Shown here one piece after another: positions 1 through 11,300 of a stretch of DNA of 64,000 bases; the stretch's first letter is position 1, and each line of letters begins with the position of its first letter. The notes beneath the pieces are model-generated. The model saw only the letters and a list, made by a program, of their open reading frames with translations, was not told where the DNA came from and did not search any database. A program made the position numbers and the translations under genes. Source of the stretch: Struthio camelus (Eukaryota; Chordata; Aves; Struthioniformes; Struthionidae); contig NC_090943.1 of NCBI RefSeq assembly GCF_040807025.1, positions 6,868,356-6,932,355 of the forward strand. The letters run 5' to 3'.

Positions 1-923
1 CTCTGATGAGCCCCCTACAAAGAAAAGACTGGGCATGTGAACCTCCTCACTACCTTCCACATTGACCATAAATGCATATAATTCCTATAGCCTTTTTTGC
101 TACGGTCTTACATTTCCTAGGTACTTCTTTTAAACTGTGATCAGACTCTCTTCTCTGGCATCTACTTTTGTTATGGTTGAAGAAAGATTTACTATTTCTG
201 TTATTTACATAACAATGAACACTACTGTTCTTCATTGATCCACCTGTTATAAAAGATGCTCTGAAGAATCTCCAAGGAATTTAAGAAAAGCTGTAATTAT
301 GCGATCAGGTCCCCAAATATATGTAACAGGAAACACAAAAAAAATTTAACAATATATTTTCTGAACCCTTTGATGCCCTTCTACCATACACTCAATGAAA
401 ATGAGGCACAGATGTGTAATCTCATCTTAGAGATAACACTGAAAAACGTTATTTAAAAAGGCTCTTGAGATTCTCATATTTCTTTGGAGAAAGATCAGCC
501 AGCGCGTATGGTTTTCAGGCACAGATAACTCTTGAAACAGCAGGGAATTTAAGAGTTTCACTTGGAAGCAATGGCACAGGACAGAGAAAGCACCTTTTTG
601 CCCTCTTTTGTCTTTATTCATCACCCTTGAACCACAGAAATTACGTGGACAAAACCATATTTTTTCCTCCTTTGAAAAAAATCACAGGTCAGACGCTAAA
701 GCAGTAACTACCAATTAGTTTTACTAAAATGGACGTTTTGTCTCTTTAACTATGTTACTATAATACTTCAAAGTATTATTGCTATTCCAAAAACTGATAG
801 AACTTTTCCCACTAAGAATAAAAGGCAGAGACAGAAGAATTCATCTCAAGGAAAAGAAAACAAAGGGTGGAAAACAAATGAAATCTGAGGTGAATGTAAA
901 TATCACTGCTTCTTAATAATTAC
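1..923 (-). other. TTC21A intron 2 (window edge)
   Basis: No confident exon is seen. On the minus strand around 150-105 there is a weakly TTC21-like phrase (SLKEV, followed by a possible GTAAG donor) that resembles SLKEIRK in human exon 4, but the acceptor is poor and the preceding exon is missing, so it is not called. Confidence 0.6.
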
Positions 924-1053
924 CTAAACACAAGGTTCCATATGCCTTGAAAAACAGCAACACCGGATCACTGGTTTGTTTCTTGAGCTCTAAATCTGCA
1001 AATTGTCTCAGCTGGTGGAAATATTTTTCTTGAGCATAATATACAATATATGC
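924..1053 (-). CDS. TTC21A: TTC21A coding exon 2
   Basis: 130 nt; pyrimidine-rich acceptor ending in TAG at 1056-1054 and donor GTAATT from 923. It encodes AYIVYYAQEKYFHQL, then a variable stretch, then DPVLLFFKAYGTL, ending in phase 1. The pattern YYxQEKYFH...DPVxxFFKAYG is diagnostic for the TTC21 N-terminus. Confidence 0.9.
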
Positions 1054-1961
1054 CTAGATGGAGGAACAGAGGAGAAACGCTTTCTAAAATGTGCTAAATA
1101 TATATGGTTAAAAAGAATAACCTCATCCTATAATACATTAAAGGCTGTTAGAAAGACAACAGGAGCCAACTATTTTTTTCAGAGATTTGGTGAGAGCATA
1201 CATTGAAGAAATCGATTTGATTTACAAAAAAAAAAGGTTTTTTTTTCCTGCCAAAAAGAAAAAATGATCTAAGACTCTAAAAACATAGTGCGATTCAGCT
1301 GTACCTTTACTAAGGATAAAGCATCCTGACTTTGAAACGCAAGCAGTTTTGGGCTTTTCAAGCGATAATACCTGAGAAAGCAGGTCCCTAGCGCTCCCCC
1401 TTGAAAACCTCCCCAGGATTCAGAAACTAGAAAAAGTAGTAGCCCAAGTACAGTGGGGCGGAGGCTGGCGAAGGACGACTGTGCTAGTACAGACACTTCA
1501 AGACCCCACTTTACCCACCCGACTAGGATCACGGCTCCCACACAAAGGACGTTCAGAGCTGCTTCCCTGAAGATCAGGGGGAACGCGAGGGACCACCGCA
1601 CTGCCTCCCAAAACGCAGGGGCAGCCCTGCGAAGCAGATATCAGAGCTCAGGAAGCCCCCCGCTCCGTATTTGAGCCTTCCTTCCTTCCCGGGCCACTCG
1701 GGGTTGGGTCACCGCGGAGTGAGGCGAGAGCTGGCCTCTTCCCCGCTCCGAGGAGCAAAGGGGAGCCCCAGCCCTCCTCAAGCCTTTCACAGCCCCTCTA
1801 CGGCTCAACCAAGTCCTGACAAGACTCAAGAGGCGCCCGCCTGCCTCTCCCCGGAAACAGCGTCTGTCAGTCCCTTCCTCTCCGCTCACCATGACCCTCC
1901 CCGCAGCCGCTCGGCCGTTTCCCGCTGTGCGTCCCAGCGGCTGGGAGGCGGGGGCGGCCAT
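924..1961 (-). CDS. TTC21A: TTC21A, 5' part (tetratricopeptide repeat protein 21A)
   Basis: Two minus-strand exons, 1961-1890 and 1053-924, join in frame to give about 67 N-terminal residues. Seen: the join reads ...GRVM then AYIVYYAQEKYFHQL, followed by SDPVLLFFKAYGTL. This matches the human TTC21A start (SLMAGIIYYSQEKYFHHV ... NDPVLKFFKAYGVL), and TTC21B is similar (YYCQERYFHHV, HAYGTL). Both splice junctions are GT-AG and the exon 1/2 boundary is phase 0. Known for the family: TTC21 proteins are roughly 1,300-residue TPR solenoids related to IFT139 of the intraflagellar transport A complex, acting in cilia and sperm flagella. The remaining exons should lie left of the window. The gene is head-to-head with GORASP1, the same order as in human 3p22. 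TTC21B is the main alternative, but synteny favours TTC21A. Confidence 0.88.
1054..1889 (-). other. TTC21A intron 1
   Basis: The end near exon 1 (about 1450-1889) is CpG-rich and belongs to the promoter island; the rest is AT-rich. Open frames on both strands here match no family I recognise. Confidence 0.7.
1890..1961 (-). CDS. TTC21A: TTC21A coding exon 1
   Basis: Start codon at 1961-1959 in a strong context (GCCGCC before ATGG). It encodes 24 residues beginning MAAPASQPLG and ending GRVM, then donor GTGAGC at 1889-1884, phase 0. The stretch is GC- and alanine-rich, unlike human exon 1 (MSSNDSSLM), so only the last residues align. The start is chosen because it is the ATG that runs open into this donor. 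Confidence 0.78.
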
Positions 1962-2317
1962 GGCGGCAGCGCCTCACGGCCCGCGACTCTCCCGCGCCCC
2001 CCTGCCGACCGTTGGGCGCCCCAACGGCTTCCGCGCGCGCGTCCCGAGCAACGGCTCGCCCCCGCCCCCGTCGCTAAGGGCGTCACGCGCCCGCATAGGC
2101 TGGTAGCCGCAGCCAGGCAGCCAAGCGGCACATCCACCTCTCCGCTCCGTGCGCCGAGGCGGGCGCGTCGCTCGGTGCTCGCTTGCTTAGGCCTGCGGCA
2201 GCGGAGGGATCCGGGTTGGGGGTGGGGGGTGCTCGTTGCCGCCTGACCCGTCGCGGGGACCGGTCGGGTCGGGTCGGGTCGGGTCCGGCCGGGCCTCCCG
2301 GCGCCGCGCTGCTGGGC
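1962..2317. promoter_or_regulatory. Bidirectional CpG-island promoter of TTC21A and GORASP1
   Basis: Only 356 bases separate the TTC21A start codon (minus) from the GORASP1 start codon (plus). The stretch is very CpG-rich, has no obvious TATA box and contains GC-box-like CGCCCCCGCCCCCG near 2057-2071. At 2009-2027 lies a perfect 8-base inverted repeat, CCGTTGGG and CCCAACGG around CGC; each arm carries a MYB-type core (AACGG). An imperfect X-box-like GTCCCGAGCAAC is at 2041-2052. The island runs beyond both start codons, roughly 1450-2780. Head-to-head spacing below 1 kb in an island is the usual pattern of a shared promoter; transcription start sites cannot be read from sequence. Confidence 0.8.
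2262..2285 (+). repeat. GGGTC pentanucleotide repeat
   Basis: Four perfect GGGTC units (2266-2285) preceded by a partial unit, 32 bases upstream of the GORASP1 start codon and so probably in its 5' UTR. Confidence 0.9.
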
Positions 2318-2380
2318 ATGGGGCTGGGCTCGAGCTCCGAGGTCCCCGACGGCGGCGCCGAGGGCTTCCACGTCCACGGG
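2318..2380 (+). CDS. GORASP1: GORASP1 exon 1
   Basis: 21 codons, [13 protein letters not shown] to FHVHG, donor GTGAGG at 2381, phase 0. It carries the myristoylation signal (Gly2, Ser6) and His18/His20. An upstream in-frame ATG at 2183 exists, but its extension has no family similarity and would bury the myristoylation glycine, so 2318 is the start. Confidence 0.96.
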
Positions 2381-5300
2381 GTGAGGCGGCTGCCGGCGGA
2401 TCTGGGGGGGGGGGGACTTCACCGGGCCCCGGGCGGCTTGGGGGCGGGCGGCGGTGAGGGGAGGGAGGGAGGGAGGTGGCGGCGGCGGCTTCGCGAGGCC
2501 GCGCGGGCGGGTCGGGTCCCTCTTTCCTTCGGGGCCCGCGGTGGCTCGGGCAGGCCGAGCCCCTCGCCCGGGACGAGGCAGGACGCCCGGCTCGGGGCCG
2601 CCGGGCCTGCCCGCCCCGGCCGCCCTCGCGGCTCGCACCTGCTCGTTGCCTGCAGCCGGCTGCCACGATGGCAGGGGAGGAGCGGCCGGGCTGCCCGAGG
2701 CCGGCAGGCAGCCGCGTACCGCCGCCGGCTGCGTTCACCGGGCTGCGGTGTCTTGGCTCTCGGACAGCCAACAGGAGCTTTTGTGCCCCTTTTTGAAAGT
2801 CTTCAAGTAGTTCAAAGGTATCCTTACCCTTCTTTTTCCTCCCCCTGCCCCCCTCCCCCCCACCAAATTCCTTGGACTTGAAGCTTTGACTTATTTTTCT
2901 CTGGAAAATATGCTGGCTGGGGATTAATTCCTGCTCCAGCCAGTGTTTTCCTGAGAGGCTTCTTTTCACAGTTGTTGCATGGAGATGCAAACTTGGCATA
3001 TCTCATCTCTCTGTACACGTGTTGGTTTAAACATGTGTCTTGTAGCTTAGAAGATAAGTAGAGGTATTGCTGATAAGTTACAGTTATTACATAAATCACC
3101 TTGTCGTTTATTTGGTTGTTTTCTTCTCTGAAACGCGAATGGGAATGTTGCCATATGCTGCTTTCTGATTCATCAGCAGTTCATATTTCTCAACATCACA
3201 AAATCACAAAATAGCTGGGGTTGGAAGGGACCTCCGGAGATCAGCTGGTCTGACCCCCATTCCTCGAGAAGGCTACCTAAGACCACGTCCAGGCAGGTTT
3301 TGAATGTCTCTGAGGATGGAGACTTCACAACCTCTTTGTGCAAACCGTTCCCCAGTTCAACCCCCCTTTCACAGTGAAAACGTGTATTCTTATGTGGAAT
3401 ATTCGGTATTTCAATTTGTGTGTATTGCTCCCTGTCATTGTGGGCATCACTGCAAAGAGTCTCGCTCCATCTTCTTCATACCTTCTCATAAGATACTTAT
3501 AAGCACTGATAAGATGCCCCCAAGCCTTTTCTTCTCCAGGCGAAACAGTCCCAGCTCTCTCAGCTTCTCCTTGTAAGACAGATGCTCCAGTCCCTTAATG
3601 ATCTTTGGGGCCCTTTACTGGGCTCGCTCCAGTATATACACATCTTTCTTGTACTGCGGAGCCCAGCACTGGACTCCGCAGCCCAGCACTGGCCACTCTA
3701 GGTGTGGCCTTGCCAATGCTGAGTAGAGGGGAAGGATCACACCCTTTGACCTGCCGGCACTGCTTTTCCTAATGCAGCCCTGGATATCGCTGATGGCCTT
3801 TGCCACAAGGGCACGTTGCTGGCTCGTGGTCAACTTGTCCAATAGGACTCCCAGGTCCTTCTCTGCAAAGCTACTCTACTACAGGTCAGCCCACAGTCTG
3901 TGCTGGTGCATGGGGTTGTTCCTTCCCTGTGCTGAACTTCAAGAGGTTCCTCTCTGTCCATCTCTGTGCAGGTCCCTTTGAATGGCAGCATAAGCATCTG
4001 GTGTGTCAGCCACTACTCTCAGTTTTGTATCATCAGCAAACCTGCTAAGGGTGCACTCATCTCATCACCCAAGTTATGAATGGAGAGGCTGAACAGTATT
4101 GACCCCTGGGGGGCACCACTAGTGACTGGCCTCCTGCTGGGCTTTGTGCCCCTGATCACAGCCCTTTGAGCCTAGCAGGTTAGCTAGTTTTCAGTCCAGC
4201 TCATTCACTGCTTATCCAGCCCACACTTCCTCGGCTTGCCTACAAGGATGTTACGGGAGACAGGGTCAAAAAGCTTACTAACCTCAGCAACATCCACTGC
4301 TTTCCCCTGATTCAGTCAGATGTGTTAAGGCTACTCTCAAGCCAGTAGTATTTAGGGTACCAGTATTCTTATGTAGTCTGCTTCATCTGTCCCCTCAACC
4401 GAGTTATTCAATCAGGAGAATCCATAGGTCATGAAACACTTCCTTCTTTTATGCTAAGTGTAACATACTGCTTAGCTGTCTGTACTGGAAGGTGATTGAA
4501 GATTTTTGTGACCTACGGTATACAGGAAATAAAGTCAGTTTTTTCTCCAGGGAACGCATGCAACAAAACTTTTAATATGGTGTCATTCTGACACTGAATA
4601 CTGCAGTTCTTTGCTGCTGGCAACTTCATGTGGAAACATAGGCATTTATATACTTCCCGAATAAATCTCCTGAACTGTATAAACTATTGCCCACAGTAAT
4701 TTTTATTCATTTCTTTTTGTGTATGTTTTAATCCTTGAGTTTGTGTTCCATGACAGTTTCATTGCAAGGCTTCTTGCACTTGATTTAGAACTGGAACAGT
4801 TCTTTATACTTAAAATATTTTAGCTTTAGGTTGATTCAGCATAAACTGGCTGCTTGCCATTGCTGCAGTTTAGGGCTGTCGTGAAAGTTACTCGTTCCTG
4901 TTCAAATTGTGGCAAACAGTCGTATGTCTTGACTATTTAATAATAAAGCATGGATTTCTGCTTCATAAACTTCTGCTAATACTTTAGGCAGGTTTTTTTT
5001 TTTTTTTTTAACTCACACAGGCAGTTTTGCCGCAAAAGCTCTAATATAGGTGCAGCTTTACTTAAAAAAGAAAGGATTATAATGATATTTTACTTTGTTA
5101 CCAGACTGCTATAAGGTATGTATAACTCTCAGGGAATGGTGGCCTTTGCTAGCCATGAACTTCTTAGTTTAGATGATCTCTACATTGCAGCTTAGTGTTC
5201 AAGGTATGGAATAGCTTTCAGGCCTCAAGTATGTTACAGGTTGTGGGCTGTACTGTTGAATTTGCAGTAAAGTCGTAGTAAAGTCACAACCAATGCAAAT

Positions 5301-8300
5301 TGTTAGCATGTTTGCAATGGTTCTGTTAATATTATGTTGCTTTGTTAGCATACTTCTAAGTGGATACACTCTCATATACACTGTATATATCCAGTTCTAC
5401 CTAATTTTTATATTATTATTTTTTTCTCAGTGTGAACTAGATTTTAATAGGTATTCTCTGTATTTGTATTGCATCCGCTTTGTGATAACTTCTTTGTTTT
5501 GAAATTGAGACACTGTGACTCTTATGGGAGGCTTTTCTTACAAAACTTCTCTAAGTTAGGCAATCTCATCTTTTTGACCAGTACTTGTAGATAGCCATGC
5601 ATTTGTAGCATACTCACTTTGGGTTTTCCTGCTCTACTGGGCCGTGCATTATAGGAATGTGTGCTTATGGAAAATTGAATGGCTGTGGTGTAATCAGGGA
5701 CTTTTAATGTGCTCAAGCAATTAGTGGCATGTAAGAAAATCCTGAACCAACTCTTTGCAAACTAAGCTCTTCTCCCTGGTGCTCAGTATTTAATAATTCC
5801 ATGCTGTGCACTCTGCATCACAATACTTGTTTCTTGTACAGTAGTTCAGAAACTGTCTTATGCAGCTAAATTTGGACACCTGTTCTTAGTACCACTATAA
5901 AAATGAAATCACAAAGCTGGACCGCTTGCCAAGATCTCTTATTTGATATCTCACTCTAGTTCAACTCAAAAGTAACTGCTGAATCAAGTGTAAAGATTAA
6001 TACTGTTGCTTAATGTAACCACAGATTAATGTTCAATCAAACTAAAATGTACACTTTGCAGGTTCAAGAAAACTCCCCAGCCCAACAAGGAGGATTGGAA
6101 CCTTTCTTTGATTTCATTATTGCGATAGGACACACTAGGCTTGTAAGTCTCAAATAATTTTTTTTCCTGAATAAAGTACAGTACTGTACTGATGAAAGGT
6201 GGAAGATAAAGCTGTTGCAGTAGAGAAAGCTTATCATATTGTATGTTGCATGTGGTGTTAAAAATAATATAAAATTTACTGATGTTTAAAATCCTCTCTG
6301 ATTGTCTGGATTCACATCTGAGCAAAAGATTTATCTGTCTGTAGTCACCCTAACTTTCTAGCAGACAGACTTAGCATTCATAATATTATTCATTCATGCA
6401 TACTTCCTGCCACAAGGTGAATATTCAAATGATGAGTCAGTTGTAAGAGTTCAAAATTTGTTTAAACACTTGTTTCAACACTTGATAAAACAAAAAAAAA
6501 ATCATTAACAAGGGGAAGGGTGCCACGTGGTATTGCTTGCTTATACTTCAAGGCGAGGAACATAGTTCCTGCATGGTGAGTTATGAAAGAAGAGAGTTGA
6601 GTAAATTTTAACACACTTTTTGTTTAAAAGGTTCACAACTTTGACTGTATGCCTCATCCTACTTATATACAAGCTGACTTCATTAGTTTTGCCTTGCTTT
6701 TATTAGTGTGCATGCCTGTCTGCAAACGATCATTATAATGGTAGATTCCAGTGGAGGATTAGTCAATCTAGGCTAATACCTTGCAGAAATAATGATAGTT
6801 CTCTAAAGTGCTCCCAAATATTTAGTCTTTTCACAGTCAAATTGCAGTGACTCTAAGTGATTGAGTAAGGAAAAGGATCAGAGGCGTGAAATGAAATGTT
6901 GTTGCTTATTGTTACTACTAGTTAGTTGAGATCTAATATTGCTAATTTGACAGTAATTATAAAGAATGGCAGAATATGTGATGAAAGTGAACAACAGAGA
7001 TTCCTAACACAAAAGGACATGGGCTGACACTGTGGGCTTTTTTTAACTCAAAGTTGAACTGTTGGGACTGTAGAAGGCAGAACCTAAACTTTTGACTGTT
7101 ATTGGTTCTTAGTTCAGCCTCTTTGACACTTGAAATCTTTGTGTTACAGCTGCAAGTGCAACTGGAAATTATGTTAACGATATACCTCTTTCTGTGCTCT
7201 GTAGAATAAAGAAAACAATATGCTGAAAGATCTGCTGAAGGCAAATGCTGAAAAACCAGTGAAGCTGGAGGTTTATAACATCAAAACGATGAAAATAAGA
7301 GAAGTGGAGGTGATCCCCAGTAACATGTGGGGAGGGCAAGGTCTTCTTGGTGCCAGCGTGAGGTTCTGCAGTTTCCAGGGAGCCAATGAACATGTGTGGC
7401 ATGTTTTGGTGAGACGTAATTCTTTGCTTGTCCAGCAAGTTGCCGAGCTAGGAACAGAATGTAAATTATTATATCAGGACTTCTCCAAGATGTTAACATA
7501 TGTTTTAAATTGTTAGGGTCTATCCTGGGAGGAGAGTAAATGTCAAAAAGGTCTTTTAGTACTCAAAACTGAACCTTTTTCTTTCTTTCTTTTTTTTTTT
7601 TTTAAAACAATTACTATATCTTTTCTTCCTTTTCCAACAGATGAAATGTGCCACTTAGCACTCCAAGGATGTGTTAATTCATAATTTGAGATATTCTAGG
7701 AATGTTTTCATAAGGATCTGTGGATAAAAGTCTGGGATTCTCTCACTATATTTAGCAAAAAATGTTTAAAACAATTTTCTTTGGAAGAAAAAACCACGAA
7801 GATGGTGAACTCTCGGTGGCTGGTTTGTGTTGATACGCTATGGTTTTAAAATGTAATGTTTTGGGAATAACTTATGTAAAAGTATATGCTACTGAAATCA
7901 CATACAAGAAGAAACACTCTTTCTTGAAAGTTTGTCTAAACCATTTGAATAGGGACAAGTAGCGGGTGACTGTTAGTGCTGCTCTGTAAGTGGATGCTTG
8001 CAGCTTATTTATCCCTGTTTGTGCACGGCAGGAAGAGGTGTGGGTTTTTTGTTTGTTCGTTTGTTTGTTTTTTGTCTTTTCTTATACTGAAGAATCAATG
8101 GCAAATGCGAAAAGCCTTCTGGCTCAATTGGTGTCTGTACGTTTTCTAAACTTCATCAAAGTAATGTTAATATAAAAGATTTCTTTCAAATGTAATTTGA
8201 ATGTTCTTGTGGAGGGAGAGCTGAAAGACTGTAACAGCCTAGGAAAGGCTGACATAGCGTAATCTTTTGTTCTATTTTTGGTTGTTTAAATAAATGCAGC

Positions 8301-11300
8301 TTCCTGAGGTCTTCAGAAGTATCTTTGAATTGGTAGTGTCTTGATCAGATTTTTATTTTTTATTATTATTCATGTTTCTTGTAAGATGTTACCCCTACAT
8401 ATACACTGTTCAGAGGTTTCTTTTTTTTTTTTTTTAATCCCATAAGCAAAACGGTCTTTCCTTCTATAATTTTTGAAGTTAATGTTCCTTTTTGATCTTT
8501 GTGTATCTTATTGAGCAGTGACTTCAGATGACATATGTCATTCTTTCACAGGATGTTGAACCTGCATCTCCTGCAGCCTTAGCTGGTTTGCAGCCATACA
8601 CTGACTACATAGTTGGATCTGATCAGATTCTTCAGGAGGTAGGGCACGTGTTCCTTTAAGTAGCAATGTTCTTCATGCCTGCGAAGTGTACGTCGTTGTT
8701 GTTGTTGTTTTTTAACCTAATGGTGTGCACAACAGATGTATGTGGATAGTCTTTTGGGAGGTTGATGTTTATGGTGGACACTTCAGGACAGAGGTAAATA
8801 TTACTTTTTTTTTTTTTTAATCTGTCCGTAAAATAAGTTGCCCTTAAAGATGAAAATACACTAGTGATTTTTGGTCCTTCTTTGGATTTTTAACATTGAT
8901 CGCTTAATCTCATTTTGAAGTAAATAACTGCCTAAAATGTTAATTTAGTTCCAACCCTTTGTCTTACAGATTTGAGTTGAATAACTCTATTTTTTTTTTT
9001 TTTTTACTTAGTCAGAGGATTTCTTTTCATTGATTGAATCCCATGAGGGGAAGCCACTGAAGCTGATGGTTTATAACACTGAAGCAGACTCCATTCGAGA
9101 GGTAGTTGTGACTCCCAATGGAGCTTGGGGTGGAGAAGGAAGGTACTGATCTGCAGTCAGTCGCTGACTGATGACAGGTTATACACTCACTGTAAATGAA
9201 CTCCTATTAAGAGTACTATTTATAGCTATTTATATGTAGAGTATTAATTATAGCTTTTTATTTTCAAGTTAAGCCTTGTTTTCTGATACTTATCACATAA
9301 AACTGCTCTTCTTTCAATTAAAAAAAAAGTAGCTGAGCATTATGAAGGTATGGTCTGGATCTAATCCTGTTTGAGTTGAAACCAATGGCAAAACTTGTGT
9401 TGACTTTCCTGGTTGACTGGTAGCAGATTTACTAGCTATATTCTCACAGTCAAGCATTCAGTAAAGCGAGAAACAAATCCAGATCAAGTCAGAGTGTAGA
9501 CGTGTATATATTTTTTAAGACTATTGGAAATGAGTCAACTGAAAGCTGAGCTATGCATACCCAAGTGTCAACTGTAGTGTTGCTCGAGTATCATAACTGA
9601 AATGATTCTTGCAGATAGGTTTTTCTTGTTATAGATTAAGTACTCTAAAATTCTATTAGCTTTTTTTTTAAAGAGTCAAAATTTAAAACACTTAACTAGC
9701 TTTGATAAAAACACCTTTTTCAAGTCTTGTTCTACTTGGTGCAGTTTAGGATGTGGTATTGGATATGGCTATTTGCACAGAATTCCAACACAGTCTATAA
9801 TATCGAAGAAAAAGCCAGAAAGCAAACCACCTTCACCCTTATCATCAGAAGCCAGAACTCCTGTAGCACCTACTAACGGTTACACAGAGGTATGTAAGAA
9901 AAATTTCTTTCTGATGAGTCCTCTGGAGTTTTATCAAAATTTTATCCTTGTTAGAACATTCACAAAACAGTATGTTTGAGTACAGCATGCAATTTTGCTC
10001 GAATGAAATTGAGTTAGGTGAAGGGCAAGTGAGAACTGATCTTGCTGAGCAGATGACAGCAAGGATAGCATGAGAAAGAGAGAGATTCCTTTTTGCTGAG
10101 CTGTGCCCTTTATTTTTTCAAACTTGCAAGTTGGATTCTTCCATGTTCTTCATTGTATTTGGGTGCAATTAGAGATATTCCAATTACTTTTTCATCTGGG
10201 TGGGCTGAAATAAATTTTTTTCCAAATACTTGTTCTAAAGACTTACATACTACAGCTGTATCAATAAATGAGAACCACATTAGAAGAATCCCCATGTTAC
10301 TAGGGAAAAAAAATACATGTACAAGAATTTAGTATGGACTTTTCTTCTAAGAACATACAGGCTTGAAAGGGTACATTGGAGCCTGTCCTAATCAGTGACT
10401 TGATTATCGGTTTCAGCATCACAGATTATCTCTAAACTGGTACACTTGGAGACTGAAGTGGAATGCTTTCATAGGAAGATCTTCTCCAGATGAAATTTTT
10501 ACTATAAACAAAAAAACTGCTTTTCTTCTTTATTGTGTTCCTCCAGACTCCATTATTGGCACCTGCTTCTCAGATTGATAGCTCTGAAACAGTTACGAGC
10601 TTTGATCAGTCCACAGATCAAGAGATGAGTGGCTATTCACCAGAAAGCTCACTTTCTCCTCCTCCCCCTGTCCAGAGAGTTATGGATCCAGGTATGTGTG
10701 CGCGTGGTGTTGTTCTTTTGTTGTTGTTTGTTCCTCCTCTCCCCCCTGCAACTTCTGAGAGGACATCTAAGTAAGTAAAGTCTTAAACAAGTTTGAGACT
10801 TAAACACAGAACTGTGAGCCTTGATGTTTCTGTTGTAATTTTTGACTACGCTGGATTTCAGAGCTATAGAATTTTGATGCTGTGGGCCTGACTAAGGTTA
10901 ATGAAATCTGTGGAAATCTTTCCACTGACTTCAGCAGATTTTTTTAGGTTATAATTTTATTTGCATTTTGTGGGGAGGGGACTTCACTGGCTTTTGTCTG
11001 GATATAACACATCTTGTTGAATCTATCATTTTCTACTGTACCTAAAGCAGTATTGCAGTGTTTGCTTTTTCCTTCAGGATTTCTAGACATGTCTGGTATT
11101 TCATTTCCTGAACTCACTGATTTAGCAAAAGTGTCTGACATGTCTGCCTCCTTCAACATGCCAGCAGCAGACACTTTAGGAGGCACTGAAAAGCTAATGT
11201 CTAACAGCGAAGCTACTGCTTATTTTGGTAAGTGTATTCAAGATTGCCACACCTCTGACCTAATCTCTAGAATGGTATCAGTTCATGCCCAATGAACAGT

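Noticed and set aside
50-235. Possible third TTC21A exon (SLKEV phrase on the minus strand)
   Set aside because: Acceptor is not pyrimidine-rich, the preceding conserved exon is not found and the match is only a few residues.
1269-1601. 110-codon hydrophobic frame on the minus strand
   Set aside because: Lies inside TTC21A intron 1, crosses no splice site in frame and matches no membrane protein I know.
1886-2999. Long overlapping open frames on both strands in the GC-rich start of the window (up to 270 codons)
   Set aside because: They reflect high GC (few stop codons), are Arg/Pro/Gly/Ala-rich, and overlap the real first exons of TTC21A and GORASP1; no family similarity.
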